From Yunchengibacter salinarum (GTDB lineage Bacteria; Pseudomonadota; Alphaproteobacteria; Sphingomonadales; Kordiimonadaceae): a stretch of DNA of 64,000 nt. The notes under the pieces were generated by a model, which saw only the letters and a list, made by a program, of their open reading frames with translations, did not search any database and was not told the DNA's origin. Made by a program: the position numbers and the translations under genes. Below are positions 1 to 8,856 of the stretch, piece by piece. The first letter of the stretch is position 1; each line of letters begins with the position of its first letter. Where the stretch lies: positions 248,001 to 312,000 of the forward strand of contig NZ_JBBJLN010000003.1 of NCBI RefSeq assembly GCF_037658235.1, in the 5' to 3' direction.

Positions 1-1
1 A

Positions 2-406
2 GCGTTGACCCTGGTGTCGTTCCTGATAATTTTCGTGCTGGGCGTTCTGGGCGGGGCGGGCCTGATCGGGGTGATGGACCCGAATTCACCCGCCATCAAT
101 CTGCTCAGCGCCCTTGTGGGCTGGCTTTATTTCGCTGGCTTTGAATCCAGCGAGCAACAGGCCACGCCGGGTAAGAAAGTGCTGAAATTGATCGTCACGG
201 ACGAGGCCGGCAATCGGCTGACCTTTCTACGCGCCACCGGGCGGCATCTGGGCAAGATTCTGTCCGCGCTGATCCTGTTGATCGGCTTTTTCATGGCCGG
301 TTGGACCGCTCGCAAGCAGGCCCTGCACGACAAGCTGGCGGGCACGCTTGTTTGGCGGGCGCCGCCAGAGGATGGCGCGGCGCCGGATATGACAGGGTCG
401 GCCTGA
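2..406 (+). CDS. RDD family membrane protein (5'-truncated)
   Basis: The reading frame is open from the window edge, so the N-terminus, where the Arg-Asp-Asp signature would lie, is missing. What remains has three hydrophobic segments separated by a polar stretch with QQATPGKKVLKL, followed by GNRLTFLRATGRHLGK and RKQALHDKLAGTLV. This pattern (a G-K-x-L-x-x-x-V loop, a conserved Arg before the next helix, and an H-D-x-x-A-x-T-x-V end) is typical of RDD-domain proteins. These are small integral membrane proteins of largely unknown function, some proposed to be transporters. It converges on the gamma-glutamyltransferase gene across a hairpin. Confidence 0.75.
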   Translation, partial: ALTLVSFLIIFVLGVLGGAGLIGVMDPNSPAINLLSALVGWLYFAGFESSEQQATPGKKVLKLIVTDEAGNRLTFLRATGRHLGKILSALILLIGFFMAGWTARKQALHDKLAGTLVWRAPPEDGAAPDMTGSA

Positions 407-435
407 CGGGTCTGACCGGGTAATGACGGTGAAGA

Positions 436-470
436 AACGGCGCCCCGGCAAGGGCGCCGCCGTTGCTGTC
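436..470. terminator. hairpin between convergent genes
   Basis: AACGGCGCCC (436-445) pairs with GGGCGCC-GCCGTT (452-464) around a short loop, leaving a small bulge. T-rich sequence follows on the minus-strand side. It lies between the convergent RDD and ggt genes and could serve both as a terminator, although the T-tracts are weak. Confidence 0.45.
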
Positions 471-491
471 TTCAGGCGGTGTGCGTGTTCC

Positions 492-2303
492 TCAATATCC
501 CGCCGCATATGAGCCGGGGCGGCGTGGATCGGCGGCACCCATCAGCAGGCCGTCGGGCGAGATCATCAGCGCATTGGCCGAGCCCATGGACCGGTCAGCG
601 CTGTCCGCCGCGCTGGCCTTCACATTATAGCCCATGGCCTTGAGCCGGGTGAGCGTGTCCAGCGACAGGCCGGGCTCCACGAACAGCTTTTTCGGATACC
701 ATTGGTGGTGCACGCGCGGGCGGGCCACGGCGCTGGCGATGTTCATGTCAAAGTCCATCACATTCAGCATGGTTTGCAACGTGATGGTGATGATGGTGGA
801 CCCGCCGGGGCTTCCCGTGGCCATGAGCGGTTTGCCATCCTTGAACAGCAGGGTGGGCGTCATGGAGGACAGCGGGCGCTTGCCCGGCTCGATGGCATTG
901 GCTTCCCCGCCCAGCAGGCCAAAGGCATTGGGCACGCCGGGCTTGGCGGAAAAGTCGTTCATTTCATTGTTCATCAGGAACCCCGCGCCCGCCACGGCCT
1001 TGCCGTTGCCATAGGTGAAGTTCAGCGTATAGGTGTTGGCCACCATGTTGCCCTGGGCGTCCGCCACGGAATAGTGCGTGGTCTGCTTGCTTTCATAGGG
1101 CAGGTCCGGGGCGGGGCCGATGTCTTCCGACGGGCGGGCCACGCCGGGCACGATGCCCTCCCGGATGTCGCGGGCATAAGCCTTGCTGGTCAGCGCGCCG
1201 ATGGGCACATCGAAGAAATCCGGGTCTCCCAGATATTTGGACCGATCCGCATAGGCGATCTTCATCACCTCCGCCAGCCGGTTGATATAGTCCGCGCTGT
1301 TGTGGCCCTGGGCCGCCATGTCCCAGCCTTCCAGCACATTGAGCATCTGCACGATATGCACGCCGCCGCTGGACGGCGGCGGCATGGAGGCGATTTCATA
1401 CCCCCGGTAGCTGCCGGTGATAGGTGCGCGTTCCTTGACGGTGTAGGCTTTCAGGTCGTCACGGGTGATGATGCCGCCCGCTGCCCGCACGCTTTCCACC
1501 AGCTTTTCGGCCACCCAGCCGTCATAAAAGCCGTCCGCGCCCTTTGCCGCAATGGTCTTCAGGGTTTTCGCCAGGTCCGCCTGAATGAAGCGGCTGCCCA
1601 CGTCGGGCACGCTGCCATCGGCGCGGAAGAAATAGCCGGTGGCGGCCTCGTCTCCCTTCAGCCGGGCCTGATAGCGGCTCAGGCTGTCATGCAGCGCCCA
1701 GGTCATGGGGAAGCCTTCTTCCGCCAGCCGGATCGCCGGGGCCATTACGGTTTTCAGCGGCAGGGTGCCGTATTTCTCCAGCGCGTGGATCATGCCCATC
1801 ACCGTGCCGGGCACGCCGCTCGCCTTGCCGGAGAAACGGGCCAGCCGCTTGTCCACATCGCCGTTTTCATCCAGAAACAGATCCCGGCCCGCGCCTGCCG
1901 GCGCCATTTCGCGGTAATCGATGGCGATGGTGCGCGCCTCCTCGGCCAGATAGACCATCATGAAGCCGCCGCCGCCGATATTGCCCGCCTGCGGGTGGGT
2001 CACCGCCAGCGCGAAGCCGGTGGCCACCGCCGCATCCACCGCATTGCCGCCCTGGGCCAGCATTTCCCGGCCCGCCTTGCTGGCGAATCCGTCCTGGCTG
2101 ACCACCATGCCCTCGCGCGCCAGGGTGGGATGGAAGCGGGCCGTATAGTCGATGATCGGCTCACTGGCCGCATCCTGCCCATGCGCTGCCAGGTTGAGTG
2201 CTTTTGGCGTGAAACCCGCCGTGGAAAACGGCAGTATCAAAGCGGAAAACAGGGCGGTTGCAATGGCCGTTCTGGTGCCGGGGCGGGTGAAACGCAGGCG
2301 CAT
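492..2303 (-). CDS. ggt: gamma-glutamyltransferase, periplasmic
   Basis: This is an N-terminal-nucleophile hydrolase that transfers or hydrolyses the gamma-glutamyl group of glutathione; it is made as one chain and self-cleaves into two subunits. The 603-residue product is full length for the family. It starts with a signal peptide (MRLRFTRPG, then a hydrophobic stretch to about residue 30). It carries NIGGGGFMM near the N-terminus, the cleavage site and nucleophile at TTHYSV (Thr about 408), the LNF/NNEMNDF substrate loop, and PLSSMTPT followed by GSPGGS. I chose the ATG at 2303 because AAGGGAG lies seven bases upstream; an in-frame ATG seven codons earlier would contain that ribosome-binding site within the coding region. 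Confidence 0.95.
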   Translation of the reverse strand: MRLRFTRPGTRTAIATALFSALILPFSTAGFTPKALNLAAHGQDAASEPIIDYTARFHPTLAREGMVVSQDGFASKAGREMLAQGGNAVDAAVATGFALAVTHPQAGNIGGGGFMMVYLAEEARTIAIDYREMAPAGAGRDLFLDENGDVDKRLARFSGKASGVPGTVMGMIHALEKYGTLPLKTVMAPAIRLAEEGFPMTWALHDSLSRYQARLKGDEAATGYFFRADGSVPDVGSRFIQADLAKTLKTIAAKGADGFYDGWVAEKLVESVRAAGGIITRDDLKAYTVKERAPITGSYRGYEIASMPPPSSGGVHIVQMLNVLEGWDMAAQGHNSADYINRLAEVMKIAYADRSKYLGDPDFFDVPIGALTSKAYARDIREGIVPGVARPSEDIGPAPDLPYESKQTTHYSVADAQGNMVANTYTLNFTYGNGKAVAGAGFLMNNEMNDFSAKPGVPNAFGLLGGEANAIEPGKRPLSSMTPTLLFKDGKPLMATGSPGGSTIITITLQTMLNVMDFDMNIASAVARPRVHHQWYPKKLFVEPGLSLDTLTRLKAMGYNVKASAADSADRSMGSANALMISPDGLLMGAADPRRPGSYAAGY

Positions 2304-2398
2304 GTTTGGCTCCCTTGGATGCAATAGGCTGTTTGCCCGCCATCATAGGCAGGTTACCGTGCGCGTCCAGAGTGGATTGTTAACCTTGGCGAGGCAGC

Positions 2399-3160
2399 AT
2401 GAAAACAGCGCTCAAAAAGCTCTATTACGGCAAGACCACCACGGGGCGTCGCTTCCGCCTGACTCTTTTGGCGTTCGATGTGGCCACGGTGCTGTTTTTC
2501 GTGCTGTCCAGCATGATGCCCCCGGCGGGCTGGCTGCTGGTGTTCGACTATTTTCTCGCGGGCATCCTGTCGCTGGACTTCCTGGCCCGGATGGTCATGC
2601 ACAGGCCATGGTGGCGTTTCCCCGTCAGGTTCGAGGGAATCGTGGACCTGCTGGTGATCCTGTCCCTGCTGGCGCCCGCCTTTGTGGATAATTTTGCCTT
2701 TCTGCGCGTGCTGCGGATGCTGCGTCTGCTGCGATCCTATCACGTGCTCGGCGAACTCACGCAACACAACGCTTTCTTTCGCCGCAATGAAGAGGTGGTC
2801 AAGAGCACGCTCAACCTGTTCGTTTTCGTTTTTCTGATCACAGCCGTGGTGTTCGTGCTGGAGCAGGAGCGCAACGACGCCATCAATTCCTATCTGGACG
2901 CGCTTTATTTCACCGTCACCACGCTGACCACCACCGGCTTCGGGGACATCATCATGACGGGCACGGTGGGCCGCCTGCTGGCGGTGGTGATCATGGTGTT
3001 CGGCGTGGCTTTATTCCTGCGCCTGGTGCAGACCATTTTCCGCCCGGCCAAGGTGGCCTATACCTGCCCGGATTGCGGCCTGAAACGCCATGACCCGGAT
3101 GCGGTGCACTGCAAGCATTGTGGCCGCGCCATCCAGATCGAGACGGAAGGCGAATGGTAG
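2399..3160 (+). CDS. voltage-gated-type potassium channel subunit with C-terminal zinc ribbon
   Basis: The 253-residue protein has the layout of a six-helix ion transporter. Four helices form a voltage-sensor-like half, ending in an S4-like arginine ladder (FLRVLRMLRLLRSYHV, about residues 102-117). A pore helix follows, then the selectivity filter TTGFGD (about 178-183), a TxGFGD-type K+ filter. The last pore helix ends near residue 210. The tail then holds a compact zinc ribbon, CPDCG followed by CKHCG, instead of the usual RCK domain. The likely role is a K+-selective channel of the inner membrane. It is followed directly by an overlapping methyltransferase gene. Confidence 0.85.
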   Translation: MKTALKKLYYGKTTTGRRFRLTLLAFDVATVLFFVLSSMMPPAGWLLVFDYFLAGILSLDFLARMVMHRPWWRFPVRFEGIVDLLVILSLLAPAFVDNFAFLRVLRMLRLLRSYHVLGELTQHNAFFRRNEEVVKSTLNLFVFVFLITAVVFVLEQERNDAINSYLDALYFTVTTLTTTGFGDIIMTGTVGRLLAVVIMVFGVALFLRLVQTIFRPAKVAYTCPDCGLKRHDPDAVHCKHCGRAIQIETEGEW

Positions 3161-3816
3161 CGCCCCTGCCGCACGCCTGCCCGCTGTGCGGCGGCGGAAA
3201 AGGGGCGGCGTGGCATCGGGATCATTGGCGGCCCTATTGGCGCTGCGCCGCCTGCCTTCTGGTGTTCGTGCCCGCCCCGTTTCATCTGGATGCACGGGCG
3301 GAAAAGGCGGAATATGACGCCCATGACAACCGGGTGGATGACCCCGGCTATCGCCGCTTCCTGTCCCGGCTGGCCGATCCGGTGCTGGACCGGCTGACAC
3401 CGGGCGCGCGGGTGCTGGATTTCGGCTGCGGCCCCGGCCCGGCACTGCTGGCCATGCTGCGGGAGGCGGGGCACGATGCCCGGGGGTATGACCCCTTTTA
3501 CGCGCCGGACCCGGCCCCCCTTTCAGGCCGTTATGATGCCATCACGCTGAGCGAGGTGGCGGAACATCTGGCCGCGCCCGGCGCCGTGTTCCGGCGGCTT
3601 TGGGGCCTGCTGGAGCCCGGCGCTTTCCTTGCGGTGATGACCAAGCGCCAGACCGCGCCGGAAGCCTTTGCGCGCTGGCATTACATCCGGGACCGGACCC
3701 ATGTGTGCTTCTTTCACGATACCACGGTGCACTGGCTCGCCCGGCACCTCGGCGGTGAAGCTGATCTATTGGGGCCGGATGTATTCCTGATCCGAAAGGG
3801 CGGGAATCAGGCATGA
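3154..3816 (+). CDS. class I SAM-dependent methyltransferase with N-terminal zinc ribbon
   Basis: The 220-residue protein starts with a Cys pair, CPLCG followed by CAACL, then a Rossmann-type methyltransferase core. Motif I is VLDFGCGPGPALL, and SEVAEHL is in the position of the motif after strand 4, as in UbiG-like enzymes. The substrate is not evident. The start ATG lies inside the end of the channel gene (ATGGTAG), with GGAAGG upstream, so the two are probably translated together. A longer frame from 3118 would run through the upstream coding region and is less likely. Confidence 0.8.
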   Translation: MVAPLPHACPLCGGGKGAAWHRDHWRPYWRCAACLLVFVPAPFHLDARAEKAEYDAHDNRVDDPGYRRFLSRLADPVLDRLTPGARVLDFGCGPGPALLAMLREAGHDARGYDPFYAPDPAPLSGRYDAITLSEVAEHLAAPGAVFRRLWGLLEPGAFLAVMTKRQTAPEAFARWHYIRDRTHVCFFHDTTVHWLARHLGGEADLLGPDVFLIRKGGNQA

Positions 3817-3943
3817 TTGCCCTCAGCGGGGATTAGCCTTCCTTTCCCAAAGATGAAAACTTATTGCTGGTTTTCATGGGCCTGGGGCTTTAGGTAACCG
3901 CGTCATGATTGATGCTGGTGTCTTGCCCAAGGAGTAGTCCATA

Positions 3944-5278
3944 ATGCCGTCTGATCGCCCGTTTTCCCTTTTGCGAAGCGCCGTTCTGGGGCTTGGTCTG
4001 GCTGGATTGGCCAGCGCCGGGGCCAGCGCCACCAACGGGTATTTCCAGCATGGCTATGGTGTGAAGGCCAAGGCCATGGGAGGTGCATCCATTGCCGTGA
4101 TCGATGGCGTGCTGACCACTGCCAACAACCCGGCGGGCATGGTGCATGTGGGGAACCGGCTGGAACTGGGCGTTGACTGGTTCGCCCCGGATCGGGGTGG
4201 CCGCGTGATGGGGCAGGATTTCAGCGCCAATGGAAAAAACAATTTCATCCTGCCTGAAGCCGGCGTCAATATCATGCTGGATGATGACCTGTCACTGGGC
4301 CTGACCCTGTTCGGCAATGGCGGGATGAACACCAGCTTTGAAGCGCCGGTGTTTTCCAGCCAGTTCGCGGGCACCGACGCGGGCACCAATACGGGCATCG
4401 ACATGGCGCAGCTTTTCGTGTCGCCCACCCTGTCCTATGAAATGACGGAAGGCCATTCCATCGGCGTGGCGTTCAACCTGATCTTCCAGTATTTCGAGGC
4501 GACGGGGCTGGCCAATTTCTGCGGCTTCACGGAAAACGGCTTTGCCACGCCGGACGGGCGCATCGGCTGCCCGCAGGATCCCGGCGCGGCGATCGACGGG
4601 CTGACGGATCAGGGCACGGACTGGTCCACTGGCACCAGCGTGCGGATCGGCTATCGCGGCCAGTTCACGGACTGGCTGGCCGTCGGCGCCTATTATCAGA
4701 CCGAAAGCCAGATGCAGCGCTTTGAAAAATACGAAAACCTGTTTGCCGAAAACGGGGACTTCGACATTCCCGAACATTTCGGCGCGGGCGTGGCCCTGTA
4801 TCCGGGCGGTGGCACCACCATCGCCGCCGATGTACAGCATATCCGCTATGGCTCCATCGCATCGGTGGGCAACCCCAATACGGGCTTCAGCGCGCCCGCC
4901 GCGTTCGGCCTTGGCCCCGCGCTGGGGGCGGATACCGGCCCCGGCTTCGCCTGGGAAGGCATGACCATCTTCAAGATCGGGGTGGAACAGCAGGTAAGTC
5001 GGCGGTTGCACCTGCGTGCCGGGTTCAGCCACGGCAATCAGCCCATACCGGAAGGGGAGACCACCTTCAATTTCATCGCGCCGGGGGTGATCGAAAATCA
5101 TGCCACCATCGGCGCGGAGTGGACCTTTGATAACGGCGTGGATATTCAGGTCTTCTTCATGCACGCCTTTGAGAAAAGCGTGCAGGGCAGCACGCCAGCG
5201 GGCCAGTTCGGCCCCGGCAGCGCCGATATTCACATGAATCAGAACAGCGCCGGGATCACCTTCGGCTTCGATTTCTGA
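3944..5278 (+). CDS. FadL/OmpP1/TodX family outer membrane transporter
   Basis: The 444-residue protein has a clear signal peptide ending in ASAGASA and then the family's N-terminal hatch sequence (TNGYFQHGYGVKAKAMGGASIA). The rest is beta-barrel-like with many glycines and aromatic residues, and it ends in GITFGFDF with a terminal Phe, as outer-membrane proteins usually do. FadL-type porins admit long-chain fatty acids or other hydrophobic compounds. No adjacent degradation operon fixes the substrate. The gene is alone on its strand, with about 125 bases of free upstream sequence. Confidence 0.9.
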   Translation: MPSDRPFSLLRSAVLGLGLAGLASAGASATNGYFQHGYGVKAKAMGGASIAVIDGVLTTANNPAGMVHVGNRLELGVDWFAPDRGGRVMGQDFSANGKNNFILPEAGVNIMLDDDLSLGLTLFGNGGMNTSFEAPVFSSQFAGTDAGTNTGIDMAQLFVSPTLSYEMTEGHSIGVAFNLIFQYFEATGLANFCGFTENGFATPDGRIGCPQDPGAAIDGLTDQGTDWSTGTSVRIGYRGQFTDWLAVGAYYQTESQMQRFEKYENLFAENGDFDIPEHFGAGVALYPGGGTTIAADVQHIRYGSIASVGNPNTGFSAPAAFGLGPALGADTGPGFAWEGMTIFKIGVEQQVSRRLHLRAGFSHGNQPIPEGETTFNFIAPGVIENHATIGAEWTFDNGVDIQVFFMHAFEKSVQGSTPAGQFGPGSADIHMNQNSAGITFGFDF

Positions 5279-5311
5279 TCCCCGCGGTCCCGGCCCGATC
5301 GGTCAGCCCGC

Positions 5312-5434
5312 CTAGTCCGTCATCATGAATATGGTGATGATGACGGTCAGCGCCGCCAGCACCAGCACGGTCAGGTGCTTGCGGTCATGGGCCGTCAGGC
5401 CGGTTTCGCCGCGTTTCGGGTGTTTCCTGCTCAT
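5312..5434 (-). CDS. small membrane protein, 40 residues
   Basis: A short frame begins at an ATG preceded by AGGAAGG at good spacing. It encodes a basic N-terminus (MSRKHPKRGETG), then AHDRKHL and one transmembrane helix (TVLVLAALTVIITIFMM). I do not recognise it. It lies just downstream of the ygfZ gene on the same strand and could be co-transcribed with it. Confidence 0.55.
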   Translation of the reverse strand: MSRKHPKRGETGLTAHDRKHLTVLVLAALTVIITIFMMTD

Positions 5435-5472
5435 CCGACCTTCCTTTGCCAGCACCGCTTTGCCCGCGCCGG

Positions 5473-6348
5473 TCAGCCGGGCGCGATCTCCTTTTGGGCA
5501 TAGACGGTGGCGTCCCCCGCCGTCAAGGCGCCGCTCAGCCGGTCGAAGCGCAGCAGGGCCAGCCCGACGCCCCCGGCCACGAAGCGCAGCGTGCCCGCCG
5601 CCTTGCCGTCCGCATTGTGGATATCCGTGCCGGGTTCCGCGCTGCCTTCCAGCCTGACGGGCATCAGGGTCTTTTTCAGTTCGGTGCGGTATTTCATCCG
5701 GGCGGTGAGTTCCTGACCCACATAACATCCCTTGTGAAAGTCCACCCCGTTCAGCCGTTCCGCCCCGGTTTCCAGCCAGAAATCTTTTTCCACGGCCATG
5801 TCGCGACTGCCATCCGGCACGCCGAGCCGCACCCTTGTTTCGTCCAGTTGTTCAAGCGGCAGGCCGGGGGCGTCCGGCGCGCTTCCCGCTGGCAGAAGCG
5901 CGCGGTGGCCAAGGGCGTGGTGGCGCGGGTCGGGGCTGGCAATGGCAGCATCGGGCAGGGCATTGGCGGGCAGATTTCCGCCCGTGTCCAGTACCTGCCA
6001 GACGGTCAGGGAATCCAGCGGTGTCACGCTCACATCCGCCCGCAGTTTGTACATGGTCAGGCGTTTCACCAGGGCGTCCATCCGGTCCCGCTCCACATCC
6101 AGCAGCAGGCGATCGGCGTCGGCGAAGATCAGCATGTCGTGAAGCAGCTTGCCCTGCGGGGTCAGCATGGCCGCATAAACCGCCTGACCCGGCGCCGCCC
6201 TGGTCACGTCATTGGTCACCAGCCCTTGCAGGAAGGAAACACGTTCGCTGCCGCCAAGGGCGATCACGCCGCGATGGTCCAGCCTTGTGGCGCCGGTCAT
6301 AGGGTCGTCCGTTACAGGGTGTGTTGGGGCGGCGTCCGGGTCGGTCAT
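5473..6348 (-). CDS. ygfZ: folate-binding protein YgfZ (GcvT-like)
   Basis: YgfZ-family proteins bind tetrahydrofolate and help maintain or repair certain iron-sulfur enzymes such as MiaB. The 291-residue product has the GcvT-like fold and the diagnostic motif KGCYVGQE near residue 200, whose Cys is essential in E. coli YgfZ. SFLQGLVTND near the N-terminus is also typical. I chose the ATG at 6348 because GGAGAG lies just upstream; a longer frame to 6402 lacks such a site. The gene is divergent from the dihydroorotase-family gene. Confidence 0.9.
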   Translation of the reverse strand: MTDPDAAPTHPVTDDPMTGATRLDHRGVIALGGSERVSFLQGLVTNDVTRAAPGQAVYAAMLTPQGKLLHDMLIFADADRLLLDVERDRMDALVKRLTMYKLRADVSVTPLDSLTVWQVLDTGGNLPANALPDAAIASPDPRHHALGHRALLPAGSAPDAPGLPLEQLDETRVRLGVPDGSRDMAVEKDFWLETGAERLNGVDFHKGCYVGQELTARMKYRTELKKTLMPVRLEGSAEPGTDIHNADGKAAGTLRFVAGGVGLALLRFDRLSGALTAGDATVYAQKEIAPG

Positions 6349-6554
6349 GGTGCACTCTCCGAAATATGCGTGCTGGCCCTGCGCGCGGGCATGGACCAGC
6401 ATGTAAGCTGCGGTGCCGCTGCTTCAAGGGGCCGTCTTGCCTTGCCAGCAGGGTGGGGGGAGGCTACATCTTGGCATCCCGGAGCGCCATCTTTCATCCA
6501 TCCGCCGGCATCCCCCCGCATCAGGGGCGCCGGACCCGAACAGGGAGAGTTTTC

Positions 6555-7913
6555 ATGACCCAGAACCCATCGGATCAACGGTTCGATCTTGTGGTGGCGG
6601 GTGGCACGCTTGTCACCCATGCGGGCCGGGTGGCGGCGGATGTGGGTGTGGTGGATGGCCGGATCGCCGCCATCGGCACGCTGGACCGGAGCAAGGCGGA
6701 TCAGGTGATCGCGGCGGACAGGCTGTGGGTTCTGCCCGGCGTGATCGACACGCAGGTGCATTTCCGCGAACCGGGCGCCACCCACAAGGAAGACCTTGAA
6801 AGCGGCTCCCGCGCGGCGGTTCTGGGCGGTGTCACGGCGCTGTTTGAGATGCCGAACACCAAGCCGCTGACCGTGGACGCACCCGCCATAGACGACAAGC
6901 TCACACGGGCCAGGGGGCGTATGTGGTGCGATCACGCCTTCTATCTGGGCGCCACTGGCGACAATGCCGAGGCGCTGGCGGAATTGGAAATGCTGCCGGG
7001 CGTGTGCGGCGTGAAGATTTTCATGGGCGCCAGCACCGGCGATCTGCTGGTGCCGGATGACGACACCCTGCTCAGGGTTCTGCGCTCCGGGCGGCGCCGG
7101 GTGGCGGTTCATGCCGAGGACGAACCCCGCATGATCGAGCGTGAACCCCTGCGCCAAGAAGGTGGCGTGGCCGCCCATGCCGTCTGGCGGGACGAGGTGA
7201 CCGCCATTCGCGCCACCGAGCGCCTGCTGAAGGCGGCACGCGCGGCGGGGCGGCGGGTGCATGTGCTGCATGTGACCACGGCGGAGGAAATGGCGCTTCT
7301 GGCCCGCAACAAGGATATTGCCAGTGTGGAGACCACGCCGCAGCATCTCAGCTTTTTTGCGCCCGACTGTTATGAGCGACTCGGCTCCCGCGTGCAGATG
7401 AATCCGCCGGTCAGGGACAAGCGCCATCAGCCGGGGCTGTGGGAAGCGGTGGCGAACGGCGTGGTGGATGTGATCGGCTCGGACCATGCGCCCCACACCC
7501 TGGCGGAAAAGGCGGCGCCCTACCCGGAAAGCCCCAGCGGTATGCCCGGCGTGCAGACCCTGTTGCCGGTGTTGCTGACCCATATGAATGCGGGCCGCCT
7601 GACCCCGGAGCGGCTGGTGGACCTGACCAGCGCGGGCGCCAACCGGCTGTTCAATCTCAGGGACAAGGGGCGGCTGGCCGTCGGGATGCACGCGGATATC
7701 ACGCTGGTGGACCCCGATCATGAATGGACCATTACCGATGACTGGAGCGCCAGCAAATGCGGCTGGACCCCGTTTGACGGCTTCAAGGCCACCGGCAAGC
7801 CCGTCGGCACCATCATTCGCGGTCAACAGGTCATGCGGGATGGGGACTTGCTGGGCCGTGCGAGCGGCGTACCGATCCGCTTTCAGGAAACCCTGCTGCC
7901 GGAGGCGGGCTGA
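6555..7913 (+). CDS. dihydroorotase-family amidohydrolase
   Basis: The 452-residue enzyme has the amidohydrolase barrel. Its first metal motif reads DTQVHFREPG, where most cyclic amidohydrolases have D-x-H-x-H, so the first His is a Gln. The other metal ligands look intact: the carboxylated Lys in GVKIFMGAS, His in AVHAEDE, His in VLHVTT and Asp in SDHAPH. FEMPNTKPLT is a dihydroorotase-type loop. The likely reaction is carbamoyl-aspartate/dihydroorotate interconversion in pyrimidine synthesis, but the Q-for-H change makes a related cyclic amide possible. The ATG at 6555 follows GGGAGAG. Confidence 0.8.
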   Translation: MTQNPSDQRFDLVVAGGTLVTHAGRVAADVGVVDGRIAAIGTLDRSKADQVIAADRLWVLPGVIDTQVHFREPGATHKEDLESGSRAAVLGGVTALFEMPNTKPLTVDAPAIDDKLTRARGRMWCDHAFYLGATGDNAEALAELEMLPGVCGVKIFMGASTGDLLVPDDDTLLRVLRSGRRRVAVHAEDEPRMIEREPLRQEGGVAAHAVWRDEVTAIRATERLLKAARAAGRRVHVLHVTTAEEMALLARNKDIASVETTPQHLSFFAPDCYERLGSRVQMNPPVRDKRHQPGLWEAVANGVVDVIGSDHAPHTLAEKAAPYPESPSGMPGVQTLLPVLLTHMNAGRLTPERLVDLTSAGANRLFNLRDKGRLAVGMHADITLVDPDHEWTITDDWSASKCGWTPFDGFKATGKPVGTIIRGQQVMRDGDLLGRASGVPIRFQETLLPEAG

Positions 7914-8008
7914 ATGCCATATGCCATGACGGGTGGGGGCTTTCCGGCGCGGGTTCCCGCCCGTGCCGTCATCCGGGCGTAACATGCCGCTTGCAGGCTG
8001 TGGGCTTC

Positions 8009-8659
8009 ATGATGACTGAGCAGATACAGGCCCTTCCAGGGCTTTTCGGCTGGGGTGTGCTGATTGGCTATGTGCTGTCGGTCCCCGTGGGGCCGGTCAA
8101 TATTCTGGTGTTGCAGCGCAGTCTGAACGATCATGCGATGCGGGGCTTCCTGATCGGGATGGGCGCGGCTTTGGGGGATGGCATCTATGCGGTGCTTGCC
8201 GCCTTCGGGCTGGGTGCCGCCAAGCGCTTCGTGCTGGACCATCAAATAACCGTCACGCTGATCGCAGCGCTGCTTCTTTTCGGATTTGCCGTGCGGATCT
8301 GGCGCGCGCGCCCGAACCCGGCTCCGCCGCCCGGCCCGGTACGGGGAGTCAAACGATCGATGCTGGCGGCCTTTTTTCTGACCATGGGCAATCCGGGCGT
8401 GTTCGTGGGCTTTCTGACCGCTTATGGCGTGGCGGGGGTCGTCGTGCTGCCATTTCAAGCGCAAGGAGCGGCCGCGCTCGGCGGCGCGCTGGGACTCGGC
8501 GTGTTTTTTGGGGCAGCGGCCTGGTGGGCCAGCCTTGCCTGGCTGGGCTACCGTATGAAAAACCACATGACAGGCCGGATTTTGGGCCGTTTCAACCGGA
8601 TTTCCGCAGCTTTGATCGGTGTTTTTGCCTTTTTTGCAATGGTGAGCCTTGCGTTTTGA
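8009..8659 (+). CDS. LysE family exporter
   Basis: The 216-residue hydrophobic protein has about six predicted membrane segments. It carries the LysE/RhtB marks near the N-terminus (LSVPVGPVNILVLQRSL) and in the middle (FFLTMGNPGVFVGFL). The family exports amino acids or related small molecules by exchange with the proton motive force. The specific substrate cannot be read from sequence. Two consecutive ATG codons (8009 and 8012) are possible starts. Confidence 0.85.
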   Translation: MMTEQIQALPGLFGWGVLIGYVLSVPVGPVNILVLQRSLNDHAMRGFLIGMGAALGDGIYAVLAAFGLGAAKRFVLDHQITVTLIAALLLFGFAVRIWRARPNPAPPPGPVRGVKRSMLAAFFLTMGNPGVFVGFLTAYGVAGVVVLPFQAQGAAALGGALGLGVFFGAAAWWASLAWLGYRMKNHMTGRILGRFNRISAALIGVFAFFAMVSLAF

Positions 8660-8856
8660 AGCCATGAGCGGCACGCTCACGGGCGATCGCGGCAAAGATG
8701 GCGGGAACTCAAGCACTTGTTTCCGAGACCGACTTGATCCGGCGCGGCCGCATGTTTATAGTTTCTGCACGCGGCGGTCGACTGGTCAATCAAGGGGCCC
8801 TGTCCGTCTCAGAATATAACGCTTTGGGGGACCCCCCCGTCATGGAGGGAGCAAAC

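Noticed and set aside
702..2327. 541-codon plus-strand frame opposite ggt
   Set aside because: It is the antisense shadow of a gene with all gamma-glutamyltransferase motifs; its sequence is His/Gly/Arg-rich, as high-GC shadows are.
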